Assembly: GCA_947623825.1 (NCBI GenBank)
Contig: CANQHQ010000014.1
Span: forward strand, 1 to 34,502
Source of the DNA: an uncultured Bacilli bacterium
GTDB lineage: Bacteria; Bacillota_I; Bacilli_A; RF39; UBA660
Reading direction: 5' to 3'
DNA length: 34,502 bases
The number at the start of each line of letters is the position of its first letter. Positions within the stretch are counted from its first letter, which is position 1. A program made the translations under genes and the position numbers. Of this stretch, positions 1 through 8,346 are shown piece after piece. A model generated the notes under the pieces. That model had not been told where the DNA came from and searched no databases. It was given only the letters and a program-made list of their open reading frames with translations.

Positions 1-77
1 ACTTCACCAACCTTTATATTCTTTTTTATTATATCAAAAAAAACACATGATTTAAAATTTCATGCGTTTATCCTGTC

Positions 78-110
78 AAAAGAAAGAAAAAACTTTACTT
101 TCTTTTTTTT
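78..110 (+). terminator. Terminator of a gene left of the window
   Basis: A perfect 9-bp stem, AAAAGAAAG (78-86) pairing with CTTTCTTTT (98-106), is followed by a T-run to 110. It probably ends a transcript that begins before the window. Its right arm overlaps the -35 region of the tRNA-Leu promoter. Confidence 0.6.
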
Positions 111-122
111 TCTTGTTATAAT
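94..122 (+). promoter_or_regulatory. Promoter of tRNA-Leu(CAA)
   Basis: TTTACT at 94-99, a 17-nt spacer and TATAAT at 117-122 preceded by TGT (extended -10). It lies 24 nt before the mature tRNA 5' end. Confidence 0.6.
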
Positions 123-145
123 CGAAATGATTTAAAAAAACAAAT

Positions 146-231
146 GCCTGAGTGATGGAATGGTAGACGTGAAGGACTCAAAATCCTTTGGTAGCAATAC
201 CGTGTGGGTTCAAGTCCCACCTCAGGCACCA
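146..231 (+). tRNA. tRNA-Leu (anticodon CAA)
   Basis: The acceptor arms GCCTGAG (146-152) and CTCAGGC (221-227) pair perfectly, followed by discriminator A and an encoded CCA (229-231). The anticodon stem AAGGA/TCCTT encloses the loop CTCAAAA, giving anticodon CAA, which reads UUG. A long variable arm and the TTCAAGT T-loop confirm a class II tRNA, and the 86-nt length is normal for tRNA-Leu. It is followed at once by a hairpin terminator. Confidence 0.95.
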
Positions 232-241
232 GATGGATACT

Positions 242-295
242 AAAACTCGGACTTTTGTAGTTCGAGTTTTAAAATGTTTTAGTTTATGCTACAAT
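242..295 (+). promoter_or_regulatory. Terminator-promoter module, copy 1
   Basis: The hairpin AAAACTCGGACT/AGTTCGAGTTTT (242-270, 12 bp with one G-T wobble) terminates the tRNA. An extended -10 (TGC then TACAAT, 290-295) starts exactly 20 nt after the hairpin's last base, so the -35 position lies in the T-tract of the hairpin. It serves the acetyltransferase at 391. The same arrangement recurs at 880, 9991 and 10478. Confidence 0.65.
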
Positions 296-390
296 TTTTA
301 TAGTTGAAATGAATATACATATCCATTTAGAAAAACACACCTGCATATTGCCAAAGACAATATAACTATTTATTGGTAGGAGGTATACAA

Positions 391-840
391 ATGACAATTA
401 GAAAAGCAGACTATGATGATGTAAAAATATTAAATAAATTTTTAACACTTTTAATAAGAGACGAAAGACAATACGATTCAGGAATTGATGAAAATTTTAT
501 TGTCACTAATATGTATGAAAATTATATTGAAGATTCTAATAAATTGATTATTGTTGCCGAAGAAAATGATCAAGTTGTAGGCTATTTATATGGAATTATT
601 AAACCAACTGATGATACATATAAATACATAATCGCCAAATTAGATGCATTATACATTGATAATAATTATCGTAATAAGAAAATTGCTACATCTTTAATAG
701 AATATTTTAAGAAGTGGGCTATATCCAAAAATGCCCATAAAATAGAAGTAAACGTATGGAGTAATAATAGGAAAGCCAAAAGTTTATATGAAAAAAATAA
801 TTTTAAAACAACAAGTGAAACATTAACTATGAATTTATAA
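391..840 (+). CDS. GNAT-family N-acetyltransferase
   Basis: This 149-residue protein is probably a cytoplasmic acetyl-CoA-dependent N-acetyltransferase of unknown substrate. The N-terminus (MTIRKADYDDVKILN) is the usual GNAT first strand and helix. The middle contains a beta-strand stretch (LIIVAEENDQVVGYLYG), and the acetyl-CoA-binding region is ALYIDNNYRNKKIATSLIEY, with R-N-K-K-I-A in place of the Q/RxxGxG/A loop. The C-terminal NVWSNNRKAKSLYEKNNF is the classic last GNAT motif. I chose ATG 391 because TAGGAGG (377-383) is correctly spaced from it; an in-frame TTG at 373 would overlap that ribosome binding site. It is a single-gene unit between two terminator-promoter modules. Many ATA and AGA codons make it look more AT-rich than the metabolic genes, so recent acquisition is possible. 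Confidence 0.85.
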   Translation: MTIRKADYDDVKILNKFLTLLIRDERQYDSGIDENFIVTNMYENYIEDSNKLIIVAEENDQVVGYLYGIIKPTDDTYKYIIAKLDALYIDNNYRNKKIATSLIEYFKKWAISKNAHKIEVNVWSNNRKAKSLYEKNNFKTTSETLTMNL

Positions 841-879
841 AATTGTTGTACTTTTTTCTTTAGAAAATCAGATAGATAG

Positions 880-932
880 AAACTCGGATTTTTACAATTC
901 GAGTTTTAAAATGACAAAAAATATGATAGAAT
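880..932 (+). promoter_or_regulatory. Terminator-promoter module, copy 2
   Basis: The stem AAACTCGGATT/AATTCGAGTTT (880-906) is followed by T and an extended -10, TGA-TAGAAT (927-932), exactly 20 nt after the last hairpin base at 907. Compared with copy 1, the inner pair ACT/AGT has become ATT/AAT, a compensatory change that supports a real RNA hairpin. It ends the acetyltransferase transcript and can start the kinase-like operon. Confidence 0.65.
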
Positions 933-1066
933 AGCAAGCATAAATTCAATGACGAGTGGTAAGGAAAAGAAATTATTTTACCGCAATATCAAGCATCCAA
1001 AATTTTGAAGAGAAAAAAGAGGTTGTTCTTTTTGTAAAAAATATAATAGATGGAAAGTGTTAAAAA

Positions 1067-1888
1067 ATGGAAAAAATAGAATGGAACGATATAGATTGGG
1101 TATTCCTAAAAAGAATGAAAAACAATGGAACCAAAAGTAGAATGTACATAGATGGAAACACCTGTATCAAAATCCTTTGTGATCTTTCCGAAGAAGAGGA
1201 AAAAATCATGTATAGAAAACTTCTGGAAATGGAAGGATTATCGATTCAAGGGGTGTTGTTACCAAAATCTTTGATTGTAGAAAATGATCACTTAAAAGGA
1301 TACACGTTAGATTATTGGAAAGACGCAATCAATTTCTTTGATTATTTTACTTCTACTAGATATTTAGAATGTCAAGATTTCTTGACCGCTGTCAAAAAAA
1401 CAAGTTTGATTTTGAGAGAAATTCATAAAGAAAAGATTCTTTGTCAAGACTTATCCTTTGATAACATTTTAATAGATCAAAATGGAAATGTGAAATATTG
1501 TGATATCGATGGATGTTCCTATAAGGGGATCAGTTCTCCCTATGTCTCATTACTTTTAAAAAGATTTCTCGTCGATTTTAGAAAAAATGAGTCTGTAGTC
1601 TTATCAGAAAATACGGATCGGCTTTCTTTACTATTATCGTTTTTTTATCTAATCTATTTTAAAGAAATTCAAAAAGTATCAAAAAGAAAGTATCAATCGT
1701 TATCGAAACAACTTACTACGTTAGAAAATATGAGAACATGCGCTACTACCTTAGTAAATAAAAGAAAACCGATACCAGAAATACCATATATCGATGAATG
1801 GATTGAGGAATCAGACCACTATGTAATTGACAGAGAAAAACAAAAGAGTGTAAAACAAAAAGTATTAGGACAGTTGAAAAAAGTGTAA
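1067..1888 (+). CDS. Protein-kinase-fold protein
   Basis: This 273-residue protein has a reduced protein-kinase/phosphotransferase fold. An N-lobe lysine is likely in the strand TCIKILCD. The catalytic loop reads CQDLSFDNIL, with Asp128 and Asn133 matching HRDxxxxN although the His is replaced by Cys-Gln. The metal-binding motif is DIDG (Asp146), corresponding to DFG. This pattern is found in bacterial small-molecule or lipopolysaccharide-type kinases as well as Ser/Thr kinases, so the substrate is open. There is no signal peptide or membrane segment, and the C-terminus is very basic. A 41-nt gap separates it from the MBL-fold hydrolase, so the two are probably co-transcribed. The ribosome binding site before ATG 1067 is weak. 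Confidence 0.7.
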   Translation: MEKIEWNDIDWVFLKRMKNNGTKSRMYIDGNTCIKILCDLSEEEEKIMYRKLLEMEGLSIQGVLLPKSLIVENDHLKGYTLDYWKDAINFFDYFTSTRYLECQDFLTAVKKTSLILREIHKEKILCQDLSFDNILIDQNGNVKYCDIDGCSYKGISSPYVSLLLKRFLVDFRKNESVVLSENTDRLSLLLSFFYLIYFKEIQKVSKRKYQSLSKQLTTLENMRTCATTLVNKRKPIPEIPYIDEWIEESDHYVIDREKQKSVKQKVLGQLKKV

Positions 1889-1929
1889 AATAGAATAAAG
1901 AAATAAAAGAAAAAAATAGGAGGAAAAAA

Positions 1930-2649
1930 ATGAAAGTAAAAGTGATTGGTAGTGGAAGCATGTGGACTTCTTATCAAAGTGCTTCTTACAAAATTGATGA
2001 AGACATTTTAGTAGATATTCCCAATGGAATGTGTAAAAATTTATTTCGATGGAACGTTCATCCGAAACAGATTCATCATGTATTGATTACGCATTTTCAT
2101 GGAGATCATTACTTTGATATTCCATTTTACTTATTAATCAAATCGAAAAATGAGGATAAAGAAGTTCATATTTATTGTAGTGAAGAGGGAGAAGAAAAAA
2201 ATAGAAAATTAGTAACACTCGCTTTTCCCAATACGGATACAGAAATTATGGAATCTCTTTCGTTAGAATATCATCATACGCAAAAATTTCGAATTCATGA
2301 GTACGAAGTAGAAAAAATGTTAGTAGATCATGGTACATTAAAACCAGCCTATGGATACCTCTTTCAAGTTGGAAAGAAAAAAGTAGGATTTACCGGTGAT
2401 ACATGCTTATGTCCAGCAGTCGAGAAAATGGCGCAAGAATGTTCCTATTTATTTTGTGACTGTATGTTGAAACAAGGAAATACAAAACATATGGGAATTG
2501 ACAATATAATCCAATTGACGGAACAAAATCCAAACTGCCAGTTGATAGTGAGTCATTTAGAAGATACAACGAGAGAGGAATTAAAGAAACGAAACATAAA
2601 AAATGTGAAAATTCCTGAAGATGGGGAAGAAATCATCATTGCGGAATAG
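1930..2649 (+). CDS. MBL-fold metal-dependent hydrolase, RNase Z-like
   Basis: This 239-residue protein belongs to the metallo-beta-lactamase superfamily. The metal motif THFHGDHYFD gives His55-x-His57-x-Asp59-His60. Further ligands are likely in FTGDTCLCPA (Asp) and IVSHLEDT (His). The opening MKVKVIGSGSMWTSYQSASY resembles the start of RNase Z and related phosphodiesterases (GxGS motif). The length suits a stand-alone hydrolase rather than full RNase Z (about 300 residues), and the long exosite arm of RNase Z is not obvious. A strong AGGAGGA site lies just before ATG 1930. It is the second gene of the pair with the kinase-like protein; the substrate is unknown. Confidence 0.8.
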   Translation: MKVKVIGSGSMWTSYQSASYKIDEDILVDIPNGMCKNLFRWNVHPKQIHHVLITHFHGDHYFDIPFYLLIKSKNEDKEVHIYCSEEGEEKNRKLVTLAFPNTDTEIMESLSLEYHHTQKFRIHEYEVEKMLVDHGTLKPAYGYLFQVGKKKVGFTGDTCLCPAVEKMAQECSYLFCDCMLKQGNTKHMGIDNIIQLTEQNPNCQLIVSHLEDTTREELKKRNIKNVKIPEDGEEIIIAE

Positions 2650-2669
2650 AAAATCGAGATGAAAATAAA

Positions 2670-2698
2670 AAAGAGTCGGGAATCAATCCTGACTCTTT
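2670..2698 (-). terminator. Terminator between convergent genes
   Basis: AAAGAGTCGGG (2670-2680) pairs with CCTGACTCTTT (2688-2698), 11 bp with one G-T. On the minus strand the stem is followed by TTTTATTTTC, so it best serves the minus-strand gene ending at 2709. On the plus strand the tail is weak, but it may act on both genes. Confidence 0.65.
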
Positions 2699-2708
2699 CC
2701 ATTGGAAA

Positions 2709-3929
2709 CTAATTATACACACTTTGAGTCATTTGACTGACTGCCGTAAGAAGATAGGAAATTTTGTACCAAGTTTGATAGTTGACTTCCCCAGTAGGAG
2801 AAAGAGAAAAAATCGTTTGGAAGGTACGGACAGCCCTTTCGGTTTGCGAATCAAAGGAACCATCCGGATTCTCGATCATGGGAATACCAGGATAACTTCC
2901 ACGAATATAATTCAAGGCATTTTGAAGAAGGTACACATCGTTACTGCAGTCTCCTTCCTTGAGTGTCGTCGTGAAGGAATAAGGATAGGATTGCGTAATT
3001 TCTGCCTCGAATAAGTTGACATCTTCGCCATAGTAATATCGTAAAATATCAAGAGCGCGATATCCTTTGTCACCTAATTCTTTCGAACCCCATTGACTGA
3101 GTACTCCTTCTTCGGATGTTTCATCGCGATAGGGCGCAAGAAGAGGTTCGATACGAATTCCCTTTCGAATGTATTCAGTAAAGATTTCGTCGACAATTCG
3201 CGAAATAGGTTCATAGATGGTTCCATTTCGCGTATATTTTTGATCATAGGAAGTAGTAGAAGTAATGGTAAAATCATATCCTTTTGTACGATACCATTCT
3301 GTATAAATTCGATTTAAGGTAAATGAAATAATTGCCAGTATATTCGCTCGAATGGTCTCTTCTGGCCAAGTACTATAAATTTCACTACTGGCAACATTCT
3401 TAATATAATCTACAAACGGTACGGTATAATTAGGGGCATTCGTATTACTAGGAACTCCATCGTGAACAATAATATTTTCCGGAACGAAAACTCTAGGTAA
3501 GAGAATCGGCGCCGGAGTATTGGCTCCCCCTTCCGCTGTTTGAGATAAATAGGGAGGATAGTCTCCCCAAAGTGTATTAGGAGGAAGTTCCGTAATATCC
3601 TCTTTCTCATTTTCATCGACCGTTGTCATGTAAATAGACTGCATCGATGTAACACCATCAAAGATAGGGACCCCTTCCACGATCGTATCAGTAAGACCTA
3701 GTGCTGAGACCTTGATATCATACGTCTCATAAGGCCTTGTTTCTTTTTGATTTTCTTGAGAGTAACTCTGATCGACGGTATCCAAAAGAAAAGCCTCTGT
3801 TTTTCCATTTTCATCTGTGAATTTTGTATCGATTTCCTTTCCGTTTTGAAAGATTTGAACCGTCGCATTTCGAATTGGGTTGGCGATACTTCCACTGTAA
3901 ACATCGACAACCAAAGAACCTTTTGCCAT
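2709..3929 (-). CDS. SleC/SpoIID-like protein with peptidoglycan-binding domain
   Basis: This 406-residue protein resembles clostridial SleC-type cortex proteins. Residues about 3-85 form a carboxypeptidase-regulatory-like beta domain (VVDVYSGSIANPIRNATVQ). The central part carries SpoIID/LytB-like features: WPEETIRANILAIISFTLNR, then SYDQKY, and later LSQWGSKELGDKGYRALDIL with the SQWG signature. SpoIID-family proteins cleave peptidoglycan glycan strands. Residues about 330-400 form a PG_binding_1 domain (DCSNDVYLLQNALNYI, then DGSFDSQTERAVRTFQ). There is no signal peptide, which fits a protein made in the mother cell of a sporangium. The start at ATG 3929 follows AGAGGTGG; the longer reading frame to 3962 would include that site. 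It is divergent from the LysM gene, with only 67 bp between them. Confidence 0.75.
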   Translation of the reverse strand: MAKGSLVVDVYSGSIANPIRNATVQIFQNGKEIDTKFTDENGKTEAFLLDTVDQSYSQENQKETRPYETYDIKVSALGLTDTIVEGVPIFDGVTSMQSIYMTTVDENEKEDITELPPNTLWGDYPPYLSQTAEGGANTPAPILLPRVFVPENIIVHDGVPSNTNAPNYTVPFVDYIKNVASSEIYSTWPEETIRANILAIISFTLNRIYTEWYRTKGYDFTITSTTSYDQKYTRNGTIYEPISRIVDEIFTEYIRKGIRIEPLLAPYRDETSEEGVLSQWGSKELGDKGYRALDILRYYYGEDVNLFEAEITQSYPYSFTTTLKEGDCSNDVYLLQNALNYIRGSYPGIPMIENPDGSFDSQTERAVRTFQTIFSLSPTGEVNYQTWYKISYLLTAVSQMTQSVYN

Positions 3930-3996
3930 ATTCCACCTCTCTACATTATATATAATATCCATCTTAGAAATGAATAGAATTGAATAGGTGATGAAA
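3930..3996. promoter_or_regulatory. Shared divergent promoter region
   Basis: The 67 bp between two divergent peptidoglycan-binding genes contain the near-palindromic core TATATAATAT (TATAAT at 3951-3956 on the plus strand, with a TATAAT also readable on the minus strand). The ribosome binding sites are CCACCTCT (3933-3940, minus gene) and AGGTG (3986-3990, plus gene). Neither -35 is convincing, so a sporulation sigma factor is possible. Confidence 0.45.
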
Positions 3997-4893
3997 ATGG
4001 AATTTCAACAATTACAACAGGGAGATACCGGAGAAGATGTAAAGATTCTTCAAGAAAAATTGAAGATTTTAGGATTTTACAATCCAATGATTACAGGAAG
4101 TTTTGGCCTAGCGACGAAACAGGGAGTCGAAGCATTTCAAGAAAAATACAATTTAGAGGTAACGGGAGTAGTGAATCAAGAAACATGGAACCGATTATTA
4201 GACTATACCGAACCCGCAGTAGCACCCATTTCGCTTGAACCACTTTTGAGTTATGGATCCGAAGGAGAAAAAGTAAAAGAATTACAAACAAAATTGAAGG
4301 CACTTTTATATTACACAGGTCCCATTCATTCTCAATTTGATTTAGAAACAGAAATTGCCCTCAAACGATTTCAATTACTGAATGAACTACCTACAACCGG
4401 AACCACAACCAACCAAACATGGAATTTAATCAACACATTATATGGAAATCTCAACGATTGTGTCACCGGTGAGACAGAGTCGGGAGGAACTAACACCTTT
4501 ACTTACACAGTCCAAAATGGGGATACACTCTATGCAATCGCAAGAAAATACAATACGACTGTTTCGGCTTTGAAAGAACTCAATTCCTTGACAACCGATA
4601 CCATCCGAGTAGGACAAATATTAAAAATCCCAAATGAAAATTTTGATGAAGAAATTACCTACGTAGTCAAGAAAGGCGATACCCTCTATGCGATAGCGAG
4701 AAGATACAATACGACAGTGGATGCCATCAAGAAAAAAAACAATCTAGTAGACAACACACTCCAAATTGGTCAAGTACTTATTCTTCCTGCCAATAGTGAA
4801 AATTACGATACTTATACAGTTGTGAGTGGGGATACAATTTTTATGGGTAAGAGAAAGAAATGTCTATTAGAAGAATCTTTCGTTTACGGATGA
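3997..4893 (+). CDS. PG-binding/LysM protein, 3' truncated
   Basis: The 298-residue product has two PG_binding_1 domains (about residues 6-65 and 82-150), then LysM domains at about 169-211 (YTVQNGDTLYAIARKYNTTV) and 221-263 (YVVKKGDTLYAIARRYNTTV). A third LysM starts at about 272 with YTVVSGDTIF and then changes abruptly into MGKRKKCLLEESFVYG and a stop. The missing LysM remainder, plus one more LysM, is found at 9540-9821, so the original gene was split. There is no signal peptide, as with mother-cell spore-coat or cortex proteins. I chose ATG 3997, 6 nt after AGGTG, over GTG 3988 and ATG 3991. The two complete domain pairs may still fold and bind peptidoglycan. Confidence 0.8.
   Translation: MEFQQLQQGDTGEDVKILQEKLKILGFYNPMITGSFGLATKQGVEAFQEKYNLEVTGVVNQETWNRLLDYTEPAVAPISLEPLLSYGSEGEKVKELQTKLKALLYYTGPIHSQFDLETEIALKRFQLLNELPTTGTTTNQTWNLINTLYGNLNDCVTGETESGGTNTFTYTVQNGDTLYAIARKYNTTVSALKELNSLTTDTIRVGQILKIPNENFDEEITYVVKKGDTLYAIARRYNTTVDAIKKKNNLVDNTLQIGQVLILPANSENYDTYTVVSGDTIFMGKRKKCLLEESFVYG
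4828..4835 (+). repeat. Left copy of GGGGATAC at the LysM break
   Basis: GGGGATAC encodes the Gly-Asp-Thr of the broken third LysM. The same 8 bases occur at 9546-9553 where LysM coding resumes. This could be an 8-bp target duplication or a recombination footprint; because GDT codons recur in every LysM, the match alone is not decisive. Confidence 0.4.
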
Positions 4894-4937
4894 ATTTTCA
4901 GCCTTATTGATACTGAAATGGAAAAAAAGAAATCTAG

Positions 4938-4971
4938 GAAAAGTAAAAAGCACTTTACTTTTCTTTTTTTT
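4938..4971 (+). terminator. Terminator after the truncated LysM gene
   Basis: A perfect 10-bp stem, GAAAAGTAAA (4938-4947) with TTTACTTTTC (4954-4963), has the loop AAGCAC and a run of T to 4971. It separates the truncated LysM gene from the inserted operon. Confidence 0.75.
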
Positions 4972-4983
4972 AGTAAAAATATA

Positions 4984-5012
4984 TTTACAAAGAGAAAATA
5001 GTTAAGTATAGT
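4984..5012 (+). promoter_or_regulatory. Promoter of the inserted five-gene operon
   Basis: TTTACA (4984-4989), a 17-nt spacer and TATAGT (5007-5012). The predicted start near 5019 leaves only a very short leader before AAGGAG (5021-5026) and ATG 5034. Confidence 0.6.
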
Positions 5013-5033
5013 TAGGGTGAAAGGAGAAAACAA

Positions 5034-5735
5034 ATGAATAACGGTGAACTATCATATAAATTAAAATATATTTTACATGAACTAGGAATGAACAGAACCG
5101 AATTTTTAAATGCTTGTAAAATGTTTAATCCCTCTATTTCGAAACCAACTATTCTGAAAGCTGTGAATGGAAAAAACACCATCGCTCCCACAGTAGAAAC
5201 ACTAAGTACCATAATTAAAGTTTGCCAAACGTCCAACAACGAAAAACTCAAACATATTTCTTATGACTTCTTATTAAATGATCAAATTCAAGAAATAGAA
5301 GCACACAATGCACAAGTATACCAAGAAATCGGTTTATCTGATGATGTCATTCAGAAATTAAAACAATATAACCACCCATTTTATTATAATTATGGAAATA
5401 TCATCAATGATTACTTATACCATTTACCTACCAATTACTTCAAATATTTAACTTACTTAAAAATTACATCTGATATTTTTAAAGAATTAAGTAAACCAAA
5501 ACCGGATGTAAAAAAAATTATAAAATATTTTGACCATGATACATATTTAGATTATTTAAATCGAAATTTTAAAAATATTTATGATGGATACCTAACGATG
5601 AAAAATAAAAAAGAAATTCATAATAAAAATGATACGCTGAATTTACTGACGATTTTAAAGAACCATTTCAAATATTTATTATTAGAAATAGACAAAAAAT
5701 TATTGGATACGATGGAGATGACGGAATGGAATTAA
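5034..5735 (+). CDS. XRE/Cro-like HTH regulator of the inserted operon
   Basis: This 233-residue protein has an N-terminal lambda-repressor-like helix-turn-helix (about residues 5-65: LSYKLKYILHELGMNRTEFL, then SISKPTILKAVNGKNTIAPT), followed by about 165 helical, Lys/Tyr/Asn-rich residues with no motif I recognise. It is the first gene of the operon and so a candidate autoregulator. AAGGAG precedes the ATG at good spacing. Its end overlaps the next start by 10 nt, indicating translational coupling. Compared with the metabolic genes, codon use is strongly AT-biased. Confidence 0.65.
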   Translation: MNNGELSYKLKYILHELGMNRTEFLNACKMFNPSISKPTILKAVNGKNTIAPTVETLSTIIKVCQTSNNEKLKHISYDFLLNDQIQEIEAHNAQVYQEIGLSDDVIQKLKQYNHPFYYNYGNIINDYLYHLPTNYFKYLTYLKITSDIFKELSKPKPDVKKIIKYFDHDTYLDYLNRNFKNIYDGYLTMKNKKEIHNKNDTLNLLTILKNHFKYLLLEIDKKLLDTMEMTEWN

Positions 5736-7066
5736 AAGACTATAAAGTAATCGATTTTCGAAAAGAAATTTTTGAAAAAAATAAAAAGAATAAAATGAAA
5801 ATCATCGATGAAATAGAAAAGCAATATAAAGATATTCACCTTTCTAGTAAAGGAGTTTCCGATAATCAATCAGGTTATGGAAAAGGGGATTACCAATATG
5901 ACTTTATTTGGCTAGATGGTGTTTATAATGAAATGACTTTTCGTATTTGTTTCTATACGCAAGATATAGATTTGAATTCTGGAAATATCCACATTTATCA
6001 TGGAAAGTATACCTTTCAAAAAAACTTAATAAAAAATAATGGGCCTGATTCTTTATTTGATAAGAACATAAGTTGTGAAAAAAGTTTGGAAGAAGCAAGT
6101 AAGAAGATACAATTATCCAGTTATGGAGTGGATAACTTTTCTTTAGAAGGATTCATGAAAGAATTTTTAGATTTTCTCAACAAGGGTAGTCTTGAAAATT
6201 TATTATCCCAAGATTATTTTTTAATCGATAAATCTTTTGCGGAATTTTCAACCTCACATTATCCCCAAAAAGGAAATATAATTACCAAATTTTATTACTA
6301 TAAAGAATTTGGCCCAATCAATCATATCGATATCGATGTTTCAAAAAATAGTGTTCTTAGTTATAAATTTGCTTATAAAAACTTGTATGAAAATGATGTT
6401 TTACAAAAACAATTTCAAGAACTACACAAATGGGAATTAGTATCAAGTGGGAAAAATTATGTGATTCGTGGGGATACCATGATAAGTCCTCATATCTTGT
6501 TTCGTACTTATGGAATCAAAAATCAAAAAGAAATGGAAGACTATATCAAAGAGAAGGATGGTTTAAAAGAATTAGTCGAAAAAACAATTCGGTCTTGTTA
6601 TGATCTTGGAAACTTTTTACCAATCCCATACAACAGAGATAAAAATAAAAGTTTAAATACGAAGAAGTCTTTGTGGTGTAAAGAAAAAATAGATATCAAT
6701 AACCAAGAAGAAATCGATGATAGTATTTATGTATTTCTAGTTTGTATCTATAATTATTATCATCCAAACCAGAAAATCGAATCGATGGATATCAATCAAC
6801 ATGCAGAGGACTACTATCATTTATTAGTTCAAAATTATAAGGAGTGGTTAGATAGTTTTACGAATTGGGATGATTTTATGGCCAAGAATTATTTGGAAAA
6901 TTTTTGTGAAAAAAATCGTCCTAAAAAGTTTCTACAAAAAAAGATGGAACTGAAAGATGCTTTAGTTGTCATAAATGATATTTTGGAAAAAAGAAAAAAC
7001 GCTATTAAAAATGATATTTTAAATAAAGGAGTGGAGAAAAATGAAAGTAGTAATCGAAAAATATGA
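5726..7066 (+). CDS. Unknown 446-residue protein of the inserted operon
   Basis: No family is certain. There is no signal peptide or membrane segment. Visible features are a Lys-rich N-terminal helix (about 1-40), a central stretch rich in Tyr, Phe and Asp, and a C-terminal region (about 285-420) containing CYDLGNFLPIPYNRDKNKSL and later YVFLVCIYNYYHPNQKI. That C-terminal pattern (a small-residue/Gly-Asn loop, a Pro-rich strand, then a helix) is loosely like phage- or defence-associated DUF6994-type proteins as I remember them, which is only a lead. It overlaps the HTH gene by 10 nt and the SepF-like gene by 26 nt, so all three are translated from one message. Confidence 0.5.
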   Translation: MELKDYKVIDFRKEIFEKNKKNKMKIIDEIEKQYKDIHLSSKGVSDNQSGYGKGDYQYDFIWLDGVYNEMTFRICFYTQDIDLNSGNIHIYHGKYTFQKNLIKNNGPDSLFDKNISCEKSLEEASKKIQLSSYGVDNFSLEGFMKEFLDFLNKGSLENLLSQDYFLIDKSFAEFSTSHYPQKGNIITKFYYYKEFGPINHIDIDVSKNSVLSYKFAYKNLYENDVLQKQFQELHKWELVSSGKNYVIRGDTMISPHILFRTYGIKNQKEMEDYIKEKDGLKELVEKTIRSCYDLGNFLPIPYNRDKNKSLNTKKSLWCKEKIDINNQEEIDDSIYVFLVCIYNYYHPNQKIESMDINQHAEDYYHLLVQNYKEWLDSFTNWDDFMAKNYLENFCEKNRPKKFLQKKMELKDALVVINDILEKRKNAIKNDILNKGVEKNESSNRKI

Positions 7067-7238
7067 AGATATGGAACAACTAAAAAATCATTTAGAAAAC
7101 GATTGGATTGTCAATTTAGAAAAATGTGATATCAAAACGCGAAGAAGAGTAATTGATTTTTTAAGTGGATTCGCATTTCTAAATGGCAGTCTAAAAAAAT
7201 TAAATAAAGATGAGTATGAGGTTACACTTCAAATATGA
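7041..7238 (+). CDS. SepF-core-like miniature protein
   Basis: At 65 residues, this is almost exactly the conserved core of SepF, which tethers and bundles FtsZ at division sites. DWIVNLEKCDIKTRRRVIDF followed by LSGFAFLNGSLKKLNKDEYE matches the family pattern: V-N-L, a D with following basic residues, R-x-I-D-F-L-S-G, then a G-x-(I/L)-x-x-(I/L) strand. Normal SepF is about 130-200 residues with an N-terminal amphipathic membrane helix and linker, both missing here. AAAGGAGTGG (7027-7036) precedes ATG 7041. It overlaps the upstream gene by 26 nt, and the downstream gene starts in its stop codon (ATGA). Its place in an insertion, not a division cluster, suggests a paralogue or decoy. Confidence 0.7.
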   Translation: MKVVIEKYEDMEQLKNHLENDWIVNLEKCDIKTRRRVIDFLSGFAFLNGSLKKLNKDEYEVTLQI

Positions 7239-8320
7239 ATATAGAGGGTGCGCTTCAAGAATTAGAAGAGTTTATTTGTACGCGAAGATACAAAGGTAGT
7301 CCGTATGAAATGGGTGTTCCCAAAAAGGTTTTAAAGGAAATTCATGACACAAAGATTCAAGAATTAGTAGACACTTTGGATTTTTCTAAAATAGAAAAAT
7401 ATTTTAAAAAGAATCAAATAGAAAATAGTAAATTGGGTACGTATTTAAACTATCGTTATCTACTACATAACTATGAAAAAGAAGTAAAAGATTTGTATAT
7501 AAGTAGTAAAAAATCTCCCTATTTTTATTTCTTTGGTTTAAGTAAAGAAGAATATAAAATGGTAGGAAAAGGAAAGTATCTCAGTTATGATGCATATCCC
7601 AGTAATTTCCAAATGGTTGAAAATACGTTAAAACGGGTTCCTGTTTTTGAACATGATGAAATCTTTAAAGATCCTAGAGAAATCCTAGAAAATATAAAAA
7701 CATCCAAACGATTGGGCATTCATCCAACTATCAGTAAAAATAACTTTTTATATGTAGATACTTTATTCGTAGGAAACCCAGCTGAATTTAAAAGAAAAAC
7801 AGGATTAAAAGGATATAAATTTTATAATTCAAAGAAAGATTCTCCCCATTACAGGGATTCCTACAATCTCTATGAGTTTATTTATAGTGAAGAGATAAAA
7901 CAATTTTTAAAAACATATGATTATTATTTTAAAAATTGTCATCCCAAAATCATTCAAGAATTTTATCAAAAAACAGGTTTAAAGTTACAATATCTTGTAA
8001 AAGATAAGTATCGTTATTTTTATTTTGATATCTATGGTGTGCAAGGAACAGATCTGTTTGGGAGAGATTGTTACGACGCGGGTGAATATGCGAAATTCGA
8101 ATATGAAAAATGGGATGATATGCTTAACGATTACGATTTAAGAATCATCGTCAACGTAGCCTACGTAGACTATGATGATGATAAAAATATCTACTACCAG
8201 TTTGTTCATGATGTTTGGGACCCTTATTATGAAGATGGGATGTCGGAAGAAGAAAAACAAGAATTGAGTGGCGAAGAAAGTGATAGAATCTACTTATTTG
8301 AAAAAGATACTAAAATATAG
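7235..8320 (+). CDS. Unknown 361-residue protein of the inserted operon
   Basis: I do not recognise a family. The protein is soluble, rich in Lys, Tyr and Asp, and without a signal peptide. A helical N-terminal half is followed by an aromatic beta-like segment (KYRYFYFDIYGVQGTDLFGR) and a very acidic C-terminus (VAYVDYDDDKNIYYQF, then EDGMSEEEKQELSGEESDR). Such an acidic tail could be an interaction or mimicry surface. It starts by an ATGA overlap with the SepF-like gene, so their synthesis is coupled, which argues for a joint role. A 26-nt gap leads to the last gene of the operon. Confidence 0.5.
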   Translation: MNIEGALQELEEFICTRRYKGSPYEMGVPKKVLKEIHDTKIQELVDTLDFSKIEKYFKKNQIENSKLGTYLNYRYLLHNYEKEVKDLYISSKKSPYFYFFGLSKEEYKMVGKGKYLSYDAYPSNFQMVENTLKRVPVFEHDEIFKDPREILENIKTSKRLGIHPTISKNNFLYVDTLFVGNPAEFKRKTGLKGYKFYNSKKDSPHYRDSYNLYEFIYSEEIKQFLKTYDYYFKNCHPKIIQEFYQKTGLKLQYLVKDKYRYFYFDIYGVQGTDLFGRDCYDAGEYAKFEYEKWDDMLNDYDLRIIVNVAYVDYDDDKNIYYQFVHDVWDPYYEDGMSEEEKQELSGEESDRIYLFEKDTKI

Positions 8321-8346
8321 ATGAATCAATAAAATAGGTGATGAAA

